Assembly: GCF_010468615.1 (NCBI RefSeq)
Contig: NZ_WUEH01000006.1
Coordinates: forward strand, 62,001 to 126,000
Source: Pseudodesulfovibrio sp. JC047
GTDB taxonomy: Bacteria; Desulfobacterota; Desulfovibrionia; Desulfovibrionales; Desulfovibrionaceae
DNA length: 64,000 bases
Direction: 5' to 3'
Shown here piece by piece: positions 54,542 through 61,922 of this stretch. The notes under the pieces were generated by a model. It worked only from the letters and a program-made list of their open reading frames with translations, was not told the origin of the DNA and searched no databases. A program made the translations under genes and the position numbers. Position 1 is the stretch's first letter. Every line of letters begins with the position of its first letter.

Positions 54542-54987
54542 CAGAAAGGAAGGGCGACGTTGTTTTCAGCCAGCTCGCCGGACACGTCATTGTCCTCTTC
54601 GAGCAATTGGTCGAAGCTCTCTGCCGACCAGATTTCAAACCGTTTACCAGCTCCCATGACCACTACGTCCTTTTCCAATTTGCCTGATTTGCGCAGATGC
54701 GCGGGAATGGCGATGCGTCCCTGCTTGCCAACCTTGACTTCTGTATAGCCGAGGTTGAAAAGTCGAATGATGTTCTGGAGTGCCCGGCTCGGAGCCTTGA
54801 TCCCGTCCAGTTCACTTTCAAGTTGCGTCCATTGCTCGGGGGTGATGCCGATGACATGCTTGTCATAGATGGTCAGCACCATGACCGCGTCCGATGACTC
54901 GGCGCGTATCAAATCCTTGAACTCGGGCGGCAATATGAGCCGTCCCTTATCGTCAAGGCTTCGGTGTGCATGACCTTTAAACTTCAT
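54541..54987 (-). CDS. mraZ: Transcriptional regulator MraZ
   Basis: A 148-residue protein of two AbrB/SpoVT-type halves (about 5-52 and 78-125; KGRLILPPEF and QGRIAIPAHLR), which form ring-shaped oligomers. MraZ binds its own promoter and represses the dcw operon. GGGGGA precedes the ATG. It is the first gene of the cluster, and the tandem GTG boxes just upstream are its expected binding sites. Confidence 0.97.
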   Translation of the reverse strand: MKFKGHAHRSLDDKGRLILPPEFKDLIRAESSDAVMVLTIYDKHVIGITPEQWTQLESELDGIKAPSRALQNIIRLFNLGYTEVKVGKQGRIAIPAHLRKSGKLEKDVVVMGAGKRFEIWSAESFDQLLEEDNDVSGELAENNVALPF

Positions 54988-55011
54988 TTTTCCCCCGGGA
55001 GATCTGTGTCT

Positions 55012-55057
55012 TCCACATTCTTACACTAGTTTTACACTGATTTCCACTTCTTCCCAC
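55012..55057 (-). promoter_or_regulatory. Tandem MraZ-binding boxes upstream of mraZ
   Basis: Five GTG(G/T)(A/G) units occur in tandem on the minus strand, centred 10, 10, 11 and 10 bp apart (first bases at 55057, 55047, 55037, 55026 and 55016). This matches the known MraZ operator design, GTGG/GTGT boxes spaced about ten bases. A sigma70 -35/-10 pair is not clear. Confidence 0.75.
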
Positions 55058-55127
55058 CTGTGCTTGAAAATCAAGGGAAAGTCAACCTCTCCTGTTGAGA
55101 ATCATTGGTAAAAATAACCCGGGCTTA

Positions 55128-55156
55128 TTGCTTTTTTCAGGTGCGCGGCCTAGACT
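55128..55156 (+). promoter_or_regulatory. Candidate sigma70 promoter of pyk
   Basis: TTGCTT (55128-55133), 17 bp, then TAGACT (55151-55156), about 112 bp before the ATG. Confidence 0.4.
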
Positions 55157-55268
55157 TCGCATACATCCGAGAGGGTGACCTGTTGAAAAGTCGAAGAAAA
55201 TCAGCGCAGAGGATGTTTCCTTTTTGGCCTTAACCGCCAACAGGAGGAAACAGAGCAAGGAGGCTGTC

Positions 55269-56711
55269 ATGGATAGGCATATTAAGATCATTGCGACACT
55301 GGGACCGGGAACCGAAACATATGAAGCTGTGAAAAATCTGGTGGCATCCGGTGCCAAGATATTTCGGTTGAACTTTTCCCATGGCGGTCGGGAATTTTTT
55401 GCGAGGATGGTGGAGATCATCCGGCGGTTGGAAGTGGAGACCGGCTACACCCTGACGGTGCTTCAGGATTTGTCGGGTCCGAAAATCAGGACCTGCGATG
55501 TGGGGCTTGGTGCGTTTGAAGTGAACAAGGGCACGGAAGTTCTGTTGGGCACGCCCGATGAATATAAGGAAGATGGGAGCCCATTCATTTGTCTCGATAT
55601 CCCGGAGATGTTTGCCGGGGTGAAGGAAGGGGATCAAGTCGCTTTGGGAGATGGCGTGATCCGGTTCAAAGTGGCGAAGATTGAGCGGAAGCATCTGATC
55701 CGGCTGGTTGCGACCAACTCCGGTATCTGTCCGCCCAGAAAGGGCATCACGTTTCCCGGAACCACGACCCCGTTGGCTCCATTGACCGACAAGGACAAGG
55801 CGGACCTCGCCATCGGCATGGATTTGGGAGTGGACGTGGTTGCCATGAGTTTTGTCCAGAAGGCGCAGGACATCAGAAATTTACGGGATAAAATGGTGCA
55901 ATATGGACGGCGGGTTCCCATTATTGCCAAGATCGAACGGACAGCGGCTTTGGACTGTCTTGATGAAATTATCGATGAAGCCGATGGTATCATGGTGGCG
56001 CGTGGTGACCTTGGTCTGGAGCTTGATCTGGCAGAATTGCCCACCGCGCAGAAACGGATCATCCGGGCTTGTAACAAGCTCGGCAAGCCGGTGATCGTGG
56101 CGACCCAGATGTTATTGTCCATGGTCAATTCGCCCATGGCGACCCGCGCGGAGACAACGGATGTGGCCAATGCCATTCTGGACGGTGCGGATTGCGTCAT
56201 GCTGTCTGAAGAAACGGCTGTAGGGCAATATCCGAGCGAGGCGGTCAAGTTCATGCGCAAGATTGCCTATGAGATCGAGGCGTACATGTTCGAGACCGGT
56301 TTGGGGAATGTGGCCGTGGATGGAGTCAAGGAACACCCGTCCACCTTTTTGGCGCACGCCGCTGCCATGCTGGCCGGGAAAGTCGATGCCAAGGCGATCA
56401 TCTGTCATTCCACCTCGGGTGCCACGGCCCGTATCCTGTCATCCTGTCGCCCCAAGCAGTCCATTTACGCCTTGAGCACGGATTCTTCGGTCAGGCACTT
56501 CACAAATCTTTCATTGGGGGTTATTCCTGCGGAACCTCTGGATGTCATTGACGACCATCAGGAGCGGGCCGAAGTCTTTGTCAGGCAATGCCCCTCGTTC
56601 AAGGAAGGGGATGTTGTCGTGGTGACGGCCGGACAGCCGGAAAAGGGCAAGACCGTGACCCAGACCAATGTGGTCAAGCTGTACGAAAAGCTCAAAAAAG
56701 AAGAGATTTGA
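55269..56711 (+). CDS. pyk: Pyruvate kinase
   Basis: A 480-residue glycolytic enzyme that makes ATP and pyruvate from PEP. The N-terminal KIIATLGPGTE, DLSGPKIRT, the IIAKIERTAALDCLDEI segment with its catalytic lysine, and MVARGDLGLE are diagnostic. The C-terminal allosteric domain (about 350-480) is present. ATG 55269 with AAGGAGG is chosen over an earlier start. Its stop overlaps the next ATG by one base (TGATG), so the downstream HD gene is coupled. Confidence 0.97.
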   Translation: MDRHIKIIATLGPGTETYEAVKNLVASGAKIFRLNFSHGGREFFARMVEIIRRLEVETGYTLTVLQDLSGPKIRTCDVGLGAFEVNKGTEVLLGTPDEYKEDGSPFICLDIPEMFAGVKEGDQVALGDGVIRFKVAKIERKHLIRLVATNSGICPPRKGITFPGTTTPLAPLTDKDKADLAIGMDLGVDVVAMSFVQKAQDIRNLRDKMVQYGRRVPIIAKIERTAALDCLDEIIDEADGIMVARGDLGLELDLAELPTAQKRIIRACNKLGKPVIVATQMLLSMVNSPMATRAETTDVANAILDGADCVMLSEETAVGQYPSEAVKFMRKIAYEIEAYMFETGLGNVAVDGVKEHPSTFLAHAAAMLAGKVDAKAIICHSTSGATARILSSCRPKQSIYALSTDSSVRHFTNLSLGVIPAEPLDVIDDHQERAEVFVRQCPSFKEGDVVVVTAGQPEKGKTVTQTNVVKLYEKLKKEEI

Positions 56712-57724
56712 TGGCTGCTGCTCAGAAACACGATATCCCTGACGGTCTCAACGAGGAATACTACCAGATCAGTGCCGACATTCTGGGCAGTTTCAACAAA
56801 TATCGTCCACCCTTGAACATCTTCTTGTTCAAGGAGGATGTGGCGCGGATTCTTCCCTATTATAAGGTTGGGGGCCGGTTGAGCAACGAGCAGATCGATG
56901 AATTGCTCGCTTTGACCCGACAGGGAGTGATTTTTGTCTCTCGTGACGATCACCCTGTCTATGTCGAACATATCAGTTATCAGCTTGATCTGGTGCTTGT
57001 GGACAGGAACCTCAAGGAAAAGGAAATCGCGGACATTTTTACGCAGGCCCTCACCCGAAGGCTGGCGGAGTTTTTTGCCCAACCCGTGAAGAATGTTTTT
57101 GAGAAACTGTGGGTCGATCTCATGGTCCTGTCCGAATATCTCTATGCGGACATGAGTCGGTCTCGTGCCCTGGTCCGGCGGTTGCACACCGAACATTCCC
57201 TGGAAAATCATTCCGTGAATACGGGCTTTTTGGGGCTTGCCTTGTGGGGAAAGCTCAAGGAAAAAGATTTTCACGAGGCCGTCAAGCGAAAGACCTTTGA
57301 CCGGGTGCTGGCCGGATTGTTCCTCCATGATCTCGGCATGGCCAAGGTCCCGGCTTTTATTCGATCCAAGGACAAGCCGCTGACCGGCGATGAACGGACC
57401 AAGGTGAATGCGCACACAAAGACTGGCTATGAGATGCTCGGCAAGCTCGGGGTGCGTTTTGCCGAAATCGATCAGTGTGTCACGCAACATCATGAACGGA
57501 TCAACGGGGCTGGCTATCCGCTCAAGAGCACCGAGCAGGATTTCCCCGGACGACTCTGTGCGGTCGCGGATTCCTTTTGCGCCATGATATCCCGGCGGCC
57601 TTATGCCAAGTCCATGGGATTTGTGCAGGCCTCTATGTCTTTGCTGCAAGATACAAAGTATGACCGGGCAATCACCAAAGCCTTGCAAATGTATCTCATG
57701 ATGGATCTCAAAATGAAGCCGTGA
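56711..57724 (+). CDS. HD-GYP-like phosphohydrolase
   Basis: A 337-residue protein with a C-terminal HD-GYP-type domain. HSLENHSV, LHDLGMAK (HD pair) and HHERINGAGYP are present, the last being the GYP signature that marks c-di-GMP phosphodiesterases. The N-terminal 150 residues (GLNEEYYQISADILGSFNKY onward) are helical, of unknown type, and resemble DUF3391-like input regions. It is coupled to pyk, an unusual pairing. The hydrolase is plausibly active, but the substrate is not proven. Confidence 0.85.
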   Translation: MAAAQKHDIPDGLNEEYYQISADILGSFNKYRPPLNIFLFKEDVARILPYYKVGGRLSNEQIDELLALTRQGVIFVSRDDHPVYVEHISYQLDLVLVDRNLKEKEIADIFTQALTRRLAEFFAQPVKNVFEKLWVDLMVLSEYLYADMSRSRALVRRLHTEHSLENHSVNTGFLGLALWGKLKEKDFHEAVKRKTFDRVLAGLFLHDLGMAKVPAFIRSKDKPLTGDERTKVNAHTKTGYEMLGKLGVRFAEIDQCVTQHHERINGAGYPLKSTEQDFPGRLCAVADSFCAMISRRPYAKSMGFVQASMSLLQDTKYDRAITKALQMYLMMDLKMKP

Positions 57725-57798
57725 TTCATTCGTGGTGAAAAGTTCGATATTTGACAGAGATAACTTTTTTATTCCCGGGCTTTGCCCGGACCCACCAG

Positions 57799-57992
57799 AG
57801 AACCCTTTGAAAAGGGTTCTCTGGACTCTCCCAAACTTTTTATCGCTCGCTTCGCTCGAGGCTTTTCGATATCGGGACAAAATATCATGGGAAATCAGTC
57901 TCTTTGCTGACGAATGGCTGATGCCGAACCCGCCGAAGGCGCATCAAAAAGTTTTGGAGATTCTCAAGAACCTTTTTCAAAAGGTTCTTGAG
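57799..57992. repeat. Hairpin-ended intergenic repeat, locus B copy 1
   Basis: The left end is a perfect inverted repeat AGAACCCTTT-GA-AAAGGGTTCT (57799-57820), and the right end a perfect CTCAAGAACCTTTT-TC-AAAAGGTTCTTGAG (57963-57992). Inside these lie GCTCGCTTCGCTCG and, inverted, CGCCGAAGGCG, and AAACTTTTT facing AAAAAGTTTTGG, so the two ends are approximate inverted copies. It is preceded by a CCCGGGC-TTT-GCCCGG hairpin at 57774. The two copies fill the 555-bp gap 57725-58279. Confidence 0.88.
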
Positions 57993-58046
57993 CCGCCGGA
58001 GGCATTCCTTTCTTCTTCCTTCCCGGGCTTTGCCCGGACCCACCAA

Positions 58047-58240
58047 AGAACCCTTTGAAAAGGGTTCTCTGGACTCTCCTCAACTTTTTATCGCTCGCTT
58101 CGCTCGAGGCTCTTCGATATCGGGACAAAATGTCATGGAGAATCAATCCCTTTGCTGACGAATGACTGATGCCGAACCCGCCGAAGGCGCACCAAAAAGT
58201 TTTGGAGATTCTCAAGAACCTTTTTCAAAAGGTTCTTGAG
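58047..58240. repeat. Hairpin-ended intergenic repeat, locus B copy 2
   Basis: This copy is 248 bp downstream of copy 1, nearly identical, with left hairpin at 58047-58068 and right hairpin at 58211-58240. The frame at 57964-58215 that reads through it on the minus strand ends in the same MPPAAQEPFEKGS peptide as the TetR gene and is not a real gene. Confidence 0.88.
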
Positions 58241-58279
58241 CCGCCGGAGGCATTCCTTTCCGCCATCTTCTAGCGAAAA

Positions 58280-58768
58280 TTATTTGAATATTGGGATCAT
58301 GTCTCTGGTCATTTCTCGGTAGACGTCAGTCACATAGACCACCCCCATCACGCGATCACCTTCAACGACCAGTGCCCAGTCTCGGCGAGATTTGAGAAAG
58401 ATATCGAGCACGACGAGGATGGGATCGTTGGGCTTGAGGATTGGCGGGTTGGTAATGAGATATTCATCCAGTCTGAGCTGGGTGCAGATGAGACAGGCGT
58501 TGGCGAATTGCTGATCCCAATCCACTTCGCCGTCGGCTTTGAGATTGTCATCCTTGAGGACTGACTTCTTGACTGCTTTGAAGAGTTTCCACAGATTGAT
58601 GGTTCCGGCGAGTTTGCCACTCTTGGTCTTGACCACCACGACTTGGGAATCAGGGGCATCGACCATGGCTTTCCGCATGACTCGAATGGCTTCGGCCAGA
58701 CTCGCGTCGTCCTGAACAGTGGGATATTCGTCGCGCATCATGTCCCAGGCGCGTTTTCTCAGCATCAT
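58280..58768 (-). CDS. CBS-pair protein
   Basis: A 162-residue protein that consists of one CBS pair (about 12-60 and 105-155; VVVVKTKSGKLAGTINLWKL and WALVVEGDRVMGVVYVTDVY). It has no attached catalytic domain and probably binds adenine nucleotides as a small regulatory module. AGGAG lies before adjacent ATGs at 58768 and 58765. It ends 40 bp from repeat locus B, which probably terminates it. Partner unknown. Confidence 0.85.
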   Translation of the reverse strand: MMLRKRAWDMMRDEYPTVQDDASLAEAIRVMRKAMVDAPDSQVVVVKTKSGKLAGTINLWKLFKAVKKSVLKDDNLKADGEVDWDQQFANACLICTQLRLDEYLITNPPILKPNDPILVVLDIFLKSRRDWALVVEGDRVMGVVYVTDVYREMTRDMIPIFK

Positions 58769-58914
58769 ATGAGTATCTCTCCTTGGTCAACATGGTGTTC
58801 GTCAGGGGCTTACCTGCTTCACTCGTATCTGTTGTCCTTTTTTTTGTCCATACTAACAACAGGCAAAGCGAGGCGTGGCTTGACTTGGAGGGAAAAGATG
58901 GCAAAAGTGCTCTT

Positions 58915-59697
58915 ATGCGAAAACCTGTCATCCTCGTGAGTCTTGTTTGGGTGCTTCTGGCCGCACCCTTGGCCCATGCCGTAGAAACCGTCCCTTTTGG
59001 GCCGGGAGAAAAACTTTCCTACGAAATATATTGGACGTTTATCCATGCGGGTGATGCCGTGCTGGAGGTCATGCCGGATACGGAGATCAACGGTACCCCT
59101 GCCCGATATTTCAAGGCCACGGCCTCGACCGTGCCGTGGGTGGATGCGTTTTATAAAGTGCGTGACGTGCTTGAAGCGTGGACGGATCTGGAAGTGACGC
59201 ATTCTTTGCGGTACACGAAAGACCAGAATGAAGGGACGTACCACAAGAAGGTCGATCTGGTGTTCGATAAGGAGACCAATCAGTCCAGACGATATACGCG
59301 GGGCATTTTGCAACACACTTTGGACCAGCCCGTGGACGTTTTTGACCCCATGTCTGTCCTTTTTAGTTTTCGCAAACAGATTTTGTACAAATCCATGCAG
59401 TTTGGCGCCAATGTTTCTGACGGCAAGAAAACCGTTGTTGGTGAATCCACGGTAGAAGCCATGGAAACCATCAAGACCGGGATCGGACCGATACAGTGCT
59501 TCCGGGTTCGGCTGGATATCAAACACCTGTCCGGGGTGTTCAAGAAATCCCGCGACGCCGAATTGCTTGTCTGGTTCTCGGCAGATGCCAGACGAATTCC
59601 GGTGAAAGTCAAATCCAAGGTCAAGGTGGGGCATTTCACCATGGAGCTGGTCGGGTATCAGCCTCCTTCGTCTTCAAAGAAAGAGACAGCTCGTTAA
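58915..59697 (+). CDS. DUF3108 periplasmic protein
   Basis: A 260-residue exported protein. The signal peptide ends near AHA-VETV (residue about 22). The remainder matches DUF3108, a barrel-like periplasmic domain: FGPGEKLSYEIYWTFIHAGDAVLEV, an FDPMSVLFSFR segment and a C-terminal GHFTMELVGYQP. Its role is unknown, with a proposed link to outer-membrane or lipid homeostasis. The longer frame to 58783 adds an unlikely N-terminus. The best ribosome site upstream (GGAGG at 58888) faces an out-of-frame ATG at 58898, so initiation at 58915 may be coupled. Confidence 0.85.
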   Translation: MRKPVILVSLVWVLLAAPLAHAVETVPFGPGEKLSYEIYWTFIHAGDAVLEVMPDTEINGTPARYFKATASTVPWVDAFYKVRDVLEAWTDLEVTHSLRYTKDQNEGTYHKKVDLVFDKETNQSRRYTRGILQHTLDQPVDVFDPMSVLFSFRKQILYKSMQFGANVSDGKKTVVGESTVEAMETIKTGIGPIQCFRVRLDIKHLSGVFKKSRDAELLVWFSADARRIPVKVKSKVKVGHFTMELVGYQPPSSSKKETAR

Positions 59698-59746
59698 TTT
59701 CATCCTTTTCAAGTCCTTATTGCGAACGACAACACGTTCTTTGCAT

Positions 59747-59790
59747 CGCTCCATGACTTTTGCGAATGGAGCGGTGTGAGTTTTTGTTGC
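59747..59790 (+). terminator. Rho-independent terminator of the DUF3108 gene
   Basis: CGCTCCAT (59747-59754) pairs with ATGGAGCG (59766-59773), then GTGTGAGTTTTTG. The U tract is delayed, so efficiency may be moderate. The rest of the gap to 59948 shows no other feature. Confidence 0.55.
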
Positions 59791-59948
59791 TAAACTTGAA
59801 TGTTTTCAGTATGTTGTAATAATCATTGATTCGTTCTCGTATAATTGTGTGCAAATGCTGGATTGTCAATCTTGTCAGTAGTTTGCTGGCTACTGTATGG
59901 TAGACACAGGCTGTTTTTGGCACACTATAGAGCAATGATGAGGCGGTA

Positions 59949-61286
59949 ATGAGCATACTTTTTGGAAATTACATCCGAGGGCGACGTGAATCGTTACGAA
60001 AAGACAATCCCGAGTATTCCATCCGGCGCGTTGCCAAGCGGATAGGCATCCATCATTCATATTTGAGTAAGGTCGAGCGGGGGGAGCCTGCATCGTTTTC
60101 CGAGCGGACTGTGAAGGCGTTGGCAAAGGAACTGGAGGAGGATCCTGATTTGCTGATGGCCATGAACGGAAAGATTTCCGAAGAGATTCGCCGGGCGATT
60201 TTTGATGTCCCGGAATTGTTTCCCTGTTTTGTGCGTCATATCAAGTCGTCACCCCGGCCCGATGCCGGGCAGTGCGAGTTGGCTGTCTTGCGGAGTTTGC
60301 GAGATATGAGTGTGGTGCAGATGGATTCGTCCATGCGGATTGTCTGGGCCAAGACGGATGGAACGTGTTCCCGGTGCATGGAAGGGCGAAAGTGCTATGA
60401 ATTTCTGTATGATTCAGGAGAGCCATGTGCAGGGTGTCCAACGTTGGAAGCCTTGCAAAAAGGGGAATACGCAGGCGGAGAGATCCGTTTGCCCAATGGG
60501 GATGTGCGTTTGGTGGGCAGCACGCCACTTGGACGAGGTGCACAGGTAACTGGTGCGATCAATTTTGCGGTGGATGTATCCAGCGGGAAAAAAAGGGAAC
60601 ACGTTCGCCGGGAGGCTGAGGCGATGATGTTGCACGATATCCGGTCGCCGCTGGCTGGCCTGATCGGCATGATTCGGACCATGCAGTATGATACCAATTT
60701 GACCAGTATGCAGGTTGCCGACCTTGCGATGATGGAGCGGGCGGCAGAGGAATTGTTGACGCAGGTGTCCGGGGCTTTGGATATGCAACTGATTGAAAAC
60801 GGGCAGTTGCCGTACACACCGGGCACGGTGAACGTGGGGGAGCTGATTTGTTTGTTGGCAAAAGGGTTTACCGCTGGCGAACGGTTTCGGGGTGTTGACC
60901 TTTCCTTGTCTGTGAATGGTCGGCCCCTGGCGAGTGAGGATCGGGTCTGGGCCAGGGCGGATAGCGGTTTGACCATGCGGCTGTTGAGTAACCTGATGAC
61001 CAATGCCATGGAAGCGTCTGGTGCGGGGGATACCGTGCAGGTTCGGTTAGAGAATGGCTCGGGCGTCCGGGTCAAGGTTTCCAATCCGGCGGTGGTGCCG
61101 CAGGAGATGCGAAGCCGTTTTTTCGAGAAATCGGTGTCGTGGGGAAAAACCAATGGGTTCGGATTGGGGACCTATGGCGCGAAGCTCATGGCGGAATTCA
61201 TGAATGGGTCCATTGATTTCACGAGCAATGAAGCGGATGGCACAACCGTGACCGTGTCCCTGCCCGGGGCTGTGGCCAGAGCCTAA
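59949..61286 (+). CDS. XRE helix-turn-helix / PAS / histidine kinase-like fusion
   Basis: A 445-residue cytosolic protein with an unusual order. Residues 1-70 are a Cro/CI-type helix-turn-helix (RRVAKRIGIHHSYLSKVERGE). Residues about 105-215 form a PAS-like domain with cysteines C140, C143, C149, C160 and C163 (CxxC, C, CxxC). Residues about 220-285 are a HisKA-like helix with H229 in MMLHDIRSPL, and 295-440 an HATPase fold with N348/N352 (LLSNLMTNAMEA) and a GFGLGTYGAKLM G2 box. The G1 box is SNPAVV instead of DxGxG, so ATP binding may be impaired. The ribosome site is GAGGCGG. Its stop overlaps that of the convergent small gene by two to three bases. No dedicated response regulator is near. 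Confidence 0.85.
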   Translation: MSILFGNYIRGRRESLRKDNPEYSIRRVAKRIGIHHSYLSKVERGEPASFSERTVKALAKELEEDPDLLMAMNGKISEEIRRAIFDVPELFPCFVRHIKSSPRPDAGQCELAVLRSLRDMSVVQMDSSMRIVWAKTDGTCSRCMEGRKCYEFLYDSGEPCAGCPTLEALQKGEYAGGEIRLPNGDVRLVGSTPLGRGAQVTGAINFAVDVSSGKKREHVRREAEAMMLHDIRSPLAGLIGMIRTMQYDTNLTSMQVADLAMMERAAEELLTQVSGALDMQLIENGQLPYTPGTVNVGELICLLAKGFTAGERFRGVDLSLSVNGRPLASEDRVWARADSGLTMRLLSNLMTNAMEASGAGDTVQVRLENGSGVRVKVSNPAVVPQEMRSRFFEKSVSWGKTNGFGLGTYGAKLMAEFMNGSIDFTSNEADGTTVTVSLPGAVARA

Positions 61287-61552
61287 TCCACCGGGTGTAT
61301 CCGGACTTTTCGGCTGCGGGGGAATTCTCGTTTCAGCAGTGTCTTGAGCTGCTTTTTTATCTGAGATATATCGGTTTGAACCGTTGTATGGTAAAATCCT
61401 GATTCCGTGACTGTGCAGGTCGTGTCCGTATCTTTGACAATGCGCACGAATCGGTCTCGTTTGTAGGTCAACAGGACAAGGCCCTGCCCGGGAGTGAGCT
61501 TTTTCAGCCGGGTGAGGGTGTGCGGAATGACATTTGACAGGTCGAGCATCAT
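61283..61552 (-). CDS. Small basic protein, tandem paralogue 2
   Basis: An 89-residue, Lys/Arg-rich soluble protein. The C-terminal segment KKQLKTLLKREFPRSRKVRI is nearly identical to the matching part of the upstream neighbour, and HALTRLKKL and LTYKRDRFVRI also align, so the pair arose by duplication. No known domain is recognised. Its ATG overlaps the neighbour's stop by four bases. It converges on and overlaps the XRE-kinase stop. Confidence 0.8.
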   Translation of the reverse strand: MMLDLSNVIPHTLTRLKKLTPGQGLVLLTYKRDRFVRIVKDTDTTCTVTESGFYHTTVQTDISQIKKQLKTLLKREFPRSRKVRIHPVD

Positions 61553-61854
61553 ATCTTTTTCCGGGCGATGTGGGTGTCGGTCTCAGCGGGACCAAGGTCG
61601 TAAAGTCGGATTTTTGTCGATCTGGGAAATTCTCGTTTCAGTAATGTCTTCAGCAACTTCTTCATGCGAGTGGACGGAATGAGAAATCGTTCTTCGTGAA
61701 AGCCTTTTTCTTTGACCTCAAATTGGTCGTCGACGAGACGCTTGATGACAACGGATCTGTTTCGTTTGTAGGTCCGCAGGTCGATGGCGTGCCCTTCGGG
61801 CAGTTTTTTGAGGGTGCGCAATACGGTTTGCAGGGCTGTGGCCTTGTCGATCAT
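61549..61854 (-). CDS. Small basic protein, tandem paralogue 1
   Basis: A 101-residue, Lys/Arg-rich soluble protein. LRTLKKLPEGHAIDLRTYKRNR and KKLLKTLLKREFPRSTKIRL align with the downstream paralogue, while the C-terminal tail (GPAETDTHIARKKI) is unique. Ribosome site is weak. It is divergent from rlmD over 68 bp. Possible roles are nucleic-acid or partner binding near the kinase; not known. Confidence 0.8.
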   Translation of the reverse strand: MIDKATALQTVLRTLKKLPEGHAIDLRTYKRNRSVVIKRLVDDQFEVKEKGFHEERFLIPSTRMKKLLKTLLKREFPRSTKIRLYDLGPAETDTHIARKKI

Positions 61855-61922
61855 GTCGAATACAATAGACAGCCGGAGAAAAGCATGTCAAACGACCTCT
61901 CCGGCAACTAATCGGAGGAACC

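Noticed and set aside
57964-58215. 83-codon minus-strand frame inside repeat locus B
   Set aside because: It reads through the repeat and ends in the repeat-encoded MPPAAQEPFEKGS peptide.
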